Positions 58,216 through 64,000 of a DNA stretch of 64,000 nt are shown here, piece by piece. Numbering within the stretch: position 1 is the stretch's first letter; the number at the start of each line of letters is the position of its first letter. The position numbers and the translations under genes are program-made. The DNA lies in NCBI GenBank assembly GCA_965657965.1, contig CBFHQM010000006.1:1-64000 (forward strand), given 5' to 3'. The notes below the pieces were generated by a model that did no database searches, was not told the DNA's origin, and saw only the letters and a program-made list of their open reading frames with translations. The DNA is from UBA8752 sp965657965 (GTDB lineage Bacteria > Bacteroidota > Bacteroidia > Flavobacteriales_D > Sanyastnellaceae).

Positions 58216-60396
58216 TCAATTCGCGCAAGTTTCGCCAAACATCGACAGCAAATCAAGGATGTCATTCACTCCAACAACCCCGTCGGCGTTGACATCCGCT
58301 TGTAACTCAGTGCCGCTCTCTCCAAAATCAGCCAAGGCCATCAGGAGGTCAGTGGCCCCCACTACACCATCGGTATCCAAGTCCAGCTGGCAAGTCCATG
58401 CCATCCAAGGTGAGACGCCAAATTGACGTCCTGCCCTCTCCAAGGCCATTTCCGCAAGCTCTTTGCCCAATTGACGCCCAGGAAAATCATCCGCAGGAGG
58501 GTGTATCCCTCCCCAAATTCGCGACAAACTGCATTGGTCGGAGGCGTCTCGGTACGTGGCCCACTGCAACTCCATCGACTGAGATGGACCGTCCTCAAAG
58601 ACGAGAAATTGATTCTGAGACAAGGCAAATACGCCCATGCCGCCAGGGAAGAATGGGTCTCCCGTGATCGCCGTCAATACTTCTGCTGCTGCTCGAGAGA
58701 ACGTGCTGTGACCACTCACGTAGCCGGCAAACGGTGGCGTCACAAAACTCGGCCGTTGGTAAGGCCACCACTCTTCACACAAAATCCACCCCACTCCCGC
58801 TTCGTCCCAAACGGGATTGATGATGGCATCCGGCCCTCTCCACGCTTTGATTTTGATCTCGCCCACATGGCCTCCCGCGGCCAATGGATCACCGGCTTCG
58901 ATGACTTCAATCCGACCGGGCAACAGGGGCAAACCACCAGGATGATAGCTGGCCAAAGTGGAATCCGTCCGCTGTCCCAATTCAGCCATGTAACGCAAGG
59001 CCGACACAGGCCGGATGTAATCGTAGTATCCTTTGTGCCCCCAAGCTGCAATGGCCGCATCGTGCATCGCACCGCCCAAAGTCAAGTATGCGCGAACCGT
59101 ATAGCGAAGGGGATCTAATGCCTCTCCAGCCCCTTCCCATCGGGTTGTAAAATCCGGGTGATCCATGGCGCCATTCAACAGAACAAACCAGTGTCCGGGT
59201 GGGGTTTCGCTTTCTGGTCCATCGGCCCAAAATTCAGCCAGTACACGCGTGTAATCGCCCCGTAGAACTTGGTTTTCGACGTAAGGCTGGCCTGTCGCTG
59301 GATTGAGTGCGTGGCCATTCGAAAAGTCTCCTCCTTCTGTCCAATTGTAAAACGAATCCGCCGTGGCGAAAGAGGCTGGGCCCGTGGCGTCCAAATTGCC
59401 CAAATTGCCCGGATCGATGCTCACCATTACGCCGTCTGCTGGGTCGAGGTGCTCACTCCAAAGGCCAACCATCGCAAAGCCCCAAGCATACTCATCGGCT
59501 ATGTTGTTCACTTCTTCACCTTCGCCATAGAGAGGAGGAGCTCCGCAGTCCAAGTAAACCGGCCATTCTTGCCCTCCTCGCAGCTTGACTTCTTTCACGG
59601 AGTCAGCGAGCGCAAAAGGCTGGACTCCGCCCCACTCAGCGCCAAGGAAATCAGGCGTTTCACTCAAAACATTTCCCGATTGATCGACAAACACTGGAAT
59701 GGATAACGGCTGCCACGAGTTGGGATCTGTGAGGCCACTGTTGCCCGATGCGGACAGCTCTAGATCCGCATTGGATGCGGCGTAGTACAAGTTGGCATAT
59801 CCACCAGACTCATTGGCGCCGTCCTGCAAACCAAAAGCAATCAACTGCTCCCCTATGTAGTTCCCCAATTCTGCCGCGCCTAGGCTATAATCCGTGCTTG
59901 TGTTGTTGGCATTGTAGCCCAATTCCGCCATCAACAGGTCTAACTCATCCTCGGTTTCGTTTGCACTTGGACTTGAGGCAAAACGATGGGAGAGCAATCG
60001 ATATGCCGCATAACTCATGGCCATCTCTTGGGCCTCACGAATGCCCTGCGCGTCACCTGGAATCGTGAGTAAAGAAGGGTCTAAATCACATTCAAAACCT
60101 TGCCAGGTGCGCCCCAAAAAGATGGTTGTATCTAAATCGTCGTACGCTGCAAAGGCGTCAAAGCAGGCGACCGAGCAATGAAACAGGTTTCGGGCATGTA
60201 CGGTTGGGCGTGCAAAGTCGCCCCGAATGGCCTCCAACAAAACGTCGTTCCATTGGCGTGCAACCGTGCTCTCCACGGCGGACTGTCTGGCCACAATGCT
60301 GCTGCTGTAAACGGTGGGCTCTGCGTGTTGGGCCACCGCCATCACCGACGGCATCATGGCCATCAGGATTACATATAATTTCCTCAAGGAGAACAT
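58216..60396 (-). CDS. Vanadium haloperoxidase/PAP2-superfamily secreted enzyme with dockerin-like tail
   Basis: 726 residues with signal peptide (to about 22). The acid-phosphatase/vanadium-haloperoxidase motifs are intact: KGYYDYIRP (K-x6-RP), YVSGHSTFS (SGH) and SRIWGGIHPPADD (SR-x5-H-x3-D). Such enzymes oxidise halides with peroxide or hydrolyse phosphate esters; which one applies cannot be told. The C-terminus carries two EF-hand-like units, CQLDLDTDGVVGATDLLMAL and ADVNADGVVGVNDILDLLSM, ending in CAN, as in a complete dockerin. It follows the Ig-like adhesin in reverse order on the same strand. Confidence 0.88.
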   Translation of the reverse strand: MFSLRKLYVILMAMMPSVMAVAQHAEPTVYSSSIVARQSAVESTVARQWNDVLLEAIRGDFARPTVHARNLFHCSVACFDAFAAYDDLDTTIFLGRTWQGFECDLDPSLLTIPGDAQGIREAQEMAMSYAAYRLLSHRFASSPSANETEDELDLLMAELGYNANNTSTDYSLGAAELGNYIGEQLIAFGLQDGANESGGYANLYYAASNADLELSASGNSGLTDPNSWQPLSIPVFVDQSGNVLSETPDFLGAEWGGVQPFALADSVKEVKLRGGQEWPVYLDCGAPPLYGEGEEVNNIADEYAWGFAMVGLWSEHLDPADGVMVSIDPGNLGNLDATGPASFATADSFYNWTEGGDFSNGHALNPATGQPYVENQVLRGDYTRVLAEFWADGPESETPPGHWFVLLNGAMDHPDFTTRWEGAGEALDPLRYTVRAYLTLGGAMHDAAIAAWGHKGYYDYIRPVSALRYMAELGQRTDSTLASYHPGGLPLLPGRIEVIEAGDPLAAGGHVGEIKIKAWRGPDAIINPVWDEAGVGWILCEEWWPYQRPSFVTPPFAGYVSGHSTFSRAAAEVLTAITGDPFFPGGMGVFALSQNQFLVFEDGPSQSMELQWATYRDASDQCSLSRIWGGIHPPADDFPGRQLGKELAEMALERAGRQFGVSPWMAWTCQLDLDTDGVVGATDLLMALADFGESGTELQADVNADGVVGVNDILDLLSMFGETCAN

Positions 60397-60494
60397 TCAA
60401 TCTGAAGATAAACACCCCCAAACGCTTTCAACCCCGTCGGCGGCGAGAATGCGCGCTTGACTTTGTCTGCGGGAAGGTTTTCAGAAGAATTACC

Positions 60495-60698
60495 TCAATC
60501 CTCTTCCCCGAGTTCATCCAAAACCTTCTGCACTTCATTTTCAGTGCTTCGAAGCCGCTCTCCGCAGTATGAAATCAGCTGGGCCGCACGCTTCACCTTT
60601 TCGGCCAATGCATCTACTCCAATCTCGTCCTGTTGCAAGGCCGAGAGGATTCCTTTCAGCTCCTCAAATGCAGCCGTATAATCTTTTGGCGTTTCCAT
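60495..60698 (-). CDS. xseB: Exodeoxyribonuclease VII small subunit
   Basis: 67 residues of the short helical family: YTAAFEELKGILSALQQDEI then VDALAEKVKRAAQLISYCGERL. It forms a complex with XseA that degrades single-stranded DNA from both ends. It starts eight bases after the xseA stop. The acidic end LDELGEED is usual. Confidence 0.95.
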   Translation of the reverse strand: METPKDYTAAFEELKGILSALQQDEIGVDALAEKVKRAAQLISYCGERLRSTENEVQKVLDELGEED

Positions 60699-60706
60699 GG
60701 CTCAAT

Positions 60707-62149
60707 TCATGCTGGTTTTTCGTCTCCCTTCGATTCAACCGAGAGCACTTGTGAAGTGAAAGTACCGGATTTCAGCTCGGTTTCTACGATTCGTCCAACC
60801 TCGAGGTTTTCCACACTCAGTATGGCCTTGCCTTGGTCCCGCGTAATGGAAAACCCGCGATTCAACGTGGCTCCAGGCCCGAGCAAGGCCAGTGTGCTTT
60901 TCATGTGGCCAATCCGCTCCTCCTGCTGGGTCAACTGCCGGCTGGCCTCTCGTTGAATGCCCAGTTCCAACTCCCCCAAGCGCTGCCTCCAACCCACGGG
61001 GTGCTGCGCGGCACCAACCTCCAATGCCGTTTTGAATGACACCAGTTTTGATTTGCGATCGGATATGGCGACCCGCGTTCTTCTGACCACACCATTCGCG
61101 CCATTGTAAAGCTCACTGCGCTGGCGCCTGACAAAAGACAATGGTCGCTCGGTCAGCAACGCGCGATAACCCTGAATGCTACCCGACTGCTCCGACAATT
61201 GCGCCCTGCACTCTGCCGCCACGGCACGCCCTTCTCTGCCCACTGCAGACTCAAATTCAGTCATGCAATCCAGTAAAAAATCAGCCACAGCTGTTGGGGT
61301 CTTGCACGAGGTGTGGGCCACCACATCGGCCAGAGACTGGTCCGTTTCGTGGCCTATCCCCGTGATCACCGGCACTTCCATCGCCGCGATTGTGCGACAC
61401 AAAGACAAGTCATTGAACACGTCCAAATCCAATTTCGCCCCTCCCCCTCTTAGCAAAATGACGGCATCGACCGGAGTTCTCATGGCCACCCTGCCTGCAC
61501 GGTGAAGGGCGGCAACAATCGACGGAACCGCCGACATGCCCTGCACCGATGCGTCAATGCGCCCTAAATCTACCTGGTATCCCCAGGCATTTCCTTGGAG
61601 GTGGGCCAAAAAGTCCGTGTGTCCCGCCGTCCCACTAGATCCAATCAAAATCACACGCTGTGGAACGTCGGGCAGCATCCGTTGGGCATTCCTTCCAATG
61701 GCACCTTCTTTGGTCAGCGCCGCCAAGGTTTCCTTCCTTCTCCGCTCCATTTCTCCGAGGAGCGCATCGAGGTCTATTTGCTGGATGTTCAGGGAAAAGC
61801 CGTAGACCGCATGGAAGGCCATGTACGCCCCAAAGACAATTTCTCGTCCAGGCTGCAGGACTTCCTTGAATTCCTGCCCCAATGCCGCGCGAATCTCCGC
61901 AAGGCGGCTCCCCCAAATGGTCCCCCGCACTTGTGCCAATCTTGACCCATCGCGCTCTTCAACAAGGTCCAAGTAGGCGTGCTTGCCAGAAAAACTGCAC
62001 TGACTGATCTCTGCACGTATCCAAAACAATCGCCCCCCGGCACGCTCATCGAGCATCTTGCCCACAGAACGTGTAATTCCACTGAGCGGAAACACTTTAC
62101 GCTCGTTGCCCGAAGCGCCATTTGAAGACAATTGAGAAGGACTTGTCAT
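60707..62149 (-). CDS. xseA: Exodeoxyribonuclease VII large subunit
   Basis: Catalytic subunit of the single-strand nuclease that acts in repair. The 480 residues have an N-terminal OB fold (FPLSGITRSVGKMLDE, FWIRAEISQCSFSGKHAYLD, VRGTIWGSR) and the Exonuc_VII_L domain with VILIGSSGTAGHTDFLAHLQ, ILLRGGGAKLDLDVFNDL, and VITGIGHETDQSLADVVAH. A helical C-terminal part follows, with LGPGATLNRGFSI. The ATG at 62149 is chosen; another at 62167 abuts the U tract of an upstream hairpin. xseB follows after eight bases. Confidence 0.96.
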   Translation of the reverse strand: MTSPSQLSSNGASGNERKVFPLSGITRSVGKMLDERAGGRLFWIRAEISQCSFSGKHAYLDLVEERDGSRLAQVRGTIWGSRLAEIRAALGQEFKEVLQPGREIVFGAYMAFHAVYGFSLNIQQIDLDALLGEMERRRKETLAALTKEGAIGRNAQRMLPDVPQRVILIGSSGTAGHTDFLAHLQGNAWGYQVDLGRIDASVQGMSAVPSIVAALHRAGRVAMRTPVDAVILLRGGGAKLDLDVFNDLSLCRTIAAMEVPVITGIGHETDQSLADVVAHTSCKTPTAVADFLLDCMTEFESAVGREGRAVAAECRAQLSEQSGSIQGYRALLTERPLSFVRRQRSELYNGANGVVRRTRVAISDRKSKLVSFKTALEVGAAQHPVGWRQRLGELELGIQREASRQLTQQEERIGHMKSTLALLGPGATLNRGFSITRDQGKAILSVENLEVGRIVETELKSGTFTSQVLSVESKGDEKPA

Positions 62150-62167
62150 GAGAGGAAAAGTACCCAT

Positions 62168-62277
62168 AAAAAACCGGGAGGTGAACGCCGTTGCGAACAC
62201 CTCCCTAGGATAGAAACCAAAACCATGCTTGCCGATGCTAGGGACCTGTGGGGAAGGCTTTTGCTTCCGCTGTCCCT
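62168..62277 (-). promoter_or_regulatory. Candidate transcription attenuator before xseA
   Basis: Three helices can form on the minus strand. The first is AGGGAC (62277-62272) with GTCCCT (62245-62240), enclosing GGAAG/CTTCC. The second is TCCCTAG (62244-62238) with CTAGGGA (62208-62202). The third is GGGAGGTG (62205-62198) with CACCTCCC (62183-62176), followed by six T (62173-62168). Helix two excludes both others, the layout of a terminator/antiterminator switch. No known riboswitch class is recognised. The simpler alternative is a small RNA with its own terminator. Confidence 0.4.
62176..62205 (-). terminator. Terminator hairpin directly upstream of xseA
   Basis: GGGAGGTG/CACCTCCC stem followed by TTTTTT on the minus strand. 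It lies 20 bases before the xseA ATG, so it must be bypassed, regulated or followed by a separate promoter. Confidence 0.7.
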
Positions 62278-62369
62278 GTCAGACATAACGAAGATGAGAC
62301 CACATGAATGCACGAAAAGAAGCATCCGTCATGACCGAACATGACCTTCGTCATCTGCTCGAAAAGCAG

Positions 62370-62395
62370 AAGGCCGTCCCCAAGGGGACGGCCTT
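62370..62395 (-). terminator. Terminator after the T9SS gene at the window end
   Basis: AAGGCCGTCCCC (62370-62381) and GGGGACGGCCTT (62384-62395) are perfectly complementary. On the minus strand the hairpin follows the stop at 62423 and is trailed by CTGCTTTTCG. Confidence 0.8.
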
Positions 62396-62422
62396 CCAAT
62401 GAACAGGTTTTGGCGAAGCCGA

Positions 62423-64000
62423 TTACTCGCTAACGAGCAGCTTCTTGACAAGGACATAGTCATTGCTTGACATGCGGATTTGGTACATGCCGCTGGCCAT
62501 GCTGCTGGCGTCAATGTCGAGCATGTATTGAACATCCTCACTGGCATTGCCGTCGAACAACTCCGCAACGTACCCACCGGACATCGTGTACATGTCAATG
62601 CGCAAGCGCATGCTGTTGGACACGATGAATCCGAGTGTAGAGATGTCGCTTGTTGGGTTTGGCTGCAATCCAGTGATGCGGATTGGATCCTTCAAACTGG
62701 TTGTTCCTGCAGTGATGTCCACTGGAGAGTGGCCACCGCTAACCGTGCTGTTGGCACTGTTTCCAAACTCACCCAATCCGAGATCGGTGTAGCTAAATCC
62801 GTTGCTGTTGTTGCAATCGTCCACAACGGTGTAGTCGTAGTCGATCTGCCATCCGAGGCAGCAGTCAAGGTCCATAAAGATGTCTCCACTTGAAGCCATT
62901 GAACCTTGGCTTGCACCGTCCAAGACATATTCACCAGACCAGAAGAACCAAGCGCTCGCACCATAGTTCTCGTTCTTGTTGTTGGCACCCTCACCCACTT
63001 GCATGCCGTAGTAGGCATTCAATGGTTGGTGAGCCAATGAGAACTCAGATCCAGCATAGCGACCGGTACCACTCATGGTACCACCGTCCATGATGTAGTA
63101 GATCCACTCTGTCCAGATTTCGATGCCTGGGAAGATCTCTGCACAGTCCTTCTTGTAGTTGTGCATGCCGGGGAGTGCAAGCCACTCGTTCCAGTCATGT
63201 CCTCCTTCGTAGATGGCGTCGAAGATGAAGCCGGCATCGCCCGCAGCGTTCTCCACTTCCATCACAATGTGCATGGAGCTGTCCTGCATGATCTCAACCA
63301 GGCTGCTTCCACCGTCAACGAGGGTGTAAGATTCACCTCCTGAGAAGTTGAACAAGCGAATCGCTTCTGGATCTCGGTCGTCACATGTCTCACCATTGGA
63401 AATGGCTTCAACATTGCTTGGCATGCAGTAGTTGGCGATGTCTCCCGTTGGGACATATCCCATGGTATCCGATGTCATCGTCAAAGCCACATCGCTGTCG
63501 CAATTCTCGATGTAACTCGGAGCACAAGCGGCAGGAATCTCGATGAAGTCGAAGATGTCATTGACGCCGTTTCCGTTGTCGTCGCCACAGGTGTACTCCA
63601 CCGTCTCACCGTTGTCAATGTCACACGTGCTGGTGAACTGAGGAGCGATGGTATCGAGCACCACCACGTACTGGTAGGTATTGGCCACATCTTGGTTGCC
63701 GCAATCGTCGGTTACAGTCGAAGTCCAAACACGTGGGAAGACATAGCTGCCCTCGATGTTGTCGTCGTCTCCGGCACAGCCGTCGCCGAATGTGATCGTG
63801 CGGAGCTGCTGTTGGCTGCCATCTCCTTGTGGGAAGATTTGAGCGAAGATTTGACCGTTCAGCACACCGTCTGTGGTCACCTGAGCAACCAAGACTTTTC
63901 CGTCTGCATCCGCGTATCCGTTGGAGGATCCATTGACCGCGTAGTAAGCACCTCCGAAGAGACTGCTGATCTCCACGTCTCCTCCTTCCTCGAATCGAGA
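62423..64000 (-). CDS. T9SS-sorted secreted protein (partial, 5' end beyond window)
   Basis: The frame is open to base 64000; 525 residues plus the stop are visible. The first part (EISSLFGGAYYAVNGSSNGY, VLVAQVTTDGVLNGQIFAQI) is the second half of the same YDSWVTIG-type domain as in the 42871 protein. A region follows with repeated Asp/Cys motifs (VTDDCGNQD; TVVDDCNNSNGF), and the last 80 residues are a T9SS type A sorting domain (ITGLQPNPTSDISTLGF, IDMYTMSGGYVAELFDG, GMYQIRMSSNDYVLVKKLL). A terminator follows. Function unknown. Confidence 0.85.
   Translation of the reverse strand, partial: SRFEEGGDVEISSLFGGAYYAVNGSSNGYADADGKVLVAQVTTDGVLNGQIFAQIFPQGDGSQQQLRTITFGDGCAGDDDNIEGSYVFPRVWTSTVTDDCGNQDVANTYQYVVVLDTIAPQFTSTCDIDNGETVEYTCGDDNGNGVNDIFDFIEIPAACAPSYIENCDSDVALTMTSDTMGYVPTGDIANYCMPSNVEAISNGETCDDRDPEAIRLFNFSGGESYTLVDGGSSLVEIMQDSSMHIVMEVENAAGDAGFIFDAIYEGGHDWNEWLALPGMHNYKKDCAEIFPGIEIWTEWIYYIMDGGTMSGTGRYAGSEFSLAHQPLNAYYGMQVGEGANNKNENYGASAWFFWSGEYVLDGASQGSMASSGDIFMDLDCCLGWQIDYDYTVVDDCNNSNGFSYTDLGLGEFGNSANSTVSGGHSPVDITAGTTSLKDPIRITGLQPNPTSDISTLGFIVSNSMRLRIDMYTMSGGYVAELFDGNASEDVQYMLDIDASSMASGMYQIRMSSNDYVLVKKLLVSE

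Noticed and set aside
62146..62325. A 59-codon open frame on the minus strand ending in an ATGA overlap with xseA
   Set aside because: The composition (many Ser, Arg, Leu) does not look like a protein, and the same bases form nested hairpins and a terminator. Coupling to xseA is noted, but an RNA explanation fits better.

Overview
The window is a continuous piece of a chromosome from a Bacteroidota bacterium, most likely a marine Flavobacteriales/Cryomorphaceae-like lineage. The evidence is: type IX secretion (T9SS) sorting domains of both A and B type; a gliding-type C-terminal domain; a TonB-dependent receptor with a carboxypeptidase-regulatory N-terminus; Cys/Asp-rich GCTDxxACNY repeats; a fused two-domain E1 dehydrogenase; small families such as Lacal_2735 and DUF1573; and promoter -7 boxes of the Bacteroidota form TAnnTTTG. 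The DNA looks GC-rich for this group (not counted). Coding density is very high: no gene-free stretch exceeds about 280 bases. I found no rRNA, tRNA, insertion sequence, prophage, CRISPR or integrase. Both window edges cut a gene.

Layout. 1-5.8 kb: truncated PLP-dependent cysteine/cystathionine synthase, a LolC/E-like permease, a NamZ-like muramidase, a lipoprotein and a large secreted repeat protein. 5.8-10 kb: a tightly overlapping minus-strand unit of aconitase, two paralogous outer-membrane proteins and a PdeM-like phosphoesterase. 10-18.5 kb: a MacB/FtsX permease, a glycosyltransferase, a thiol-disulfide lipoprotein, ppx-ppk1 for polyphosphate, and a peroxiredoxin. 18.5-27.4 kb: a light and DNA-repair island with three photolyase/cryptochrome genes in two minus-strand units (DUF2256, FeS photolyase, Cry-DASH, hypothetical; and Lacal_2735, SDR, flavin reductase, photolyase, possibly an alpha/beta hydrolase). 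27.5-31.1 kb: DUF1573 protein, valS, DoxX. 31.4-38.3 kb: a giant secreted protein with two tandem esterase-like domains, and a TonB-dependent receptor. 38.4-42.7 kb: S4 protein, fused E1, obgE, adk. 42.9-60.4 kb: mainly secreted or surface proteins (T9SS-sorted proteins, GH13 amylase, vanadium-haloperoxidase-like enzyme, Reeler-type protein, Ig-like adhesin), interrupted by lpdA and a Dps-like gene. 60.5-62.1 kb: xseAB behind a possible attenuator. 62.4 kb to the end: a truncated T9SS protein.

How the parts fit. The island combines light-driven DNA repair with genes that may maintain reduced flavin. The secreted proteins share a small set of modules (GCTD repeats, a roughly 200-residue YDSWVTIG domain, CBM-like segments). 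Most end in one of two alternative tails: a T9SS sorting domain, or a dockerin-like EF-hand capped by cysteines. Several promoters place the -7 box only 3-6 bases before the ATG, suggesting frequent leaderless mRNAs.

The observations most worth following are the photolyase island with its atypical members, the dockerin-like tail as a possible alternative surface tag, the shared YDSWVTIG domain, the mutually exclusive hairpins before xseA, and the tandem esterase-like domains that lack the catalytic serine.
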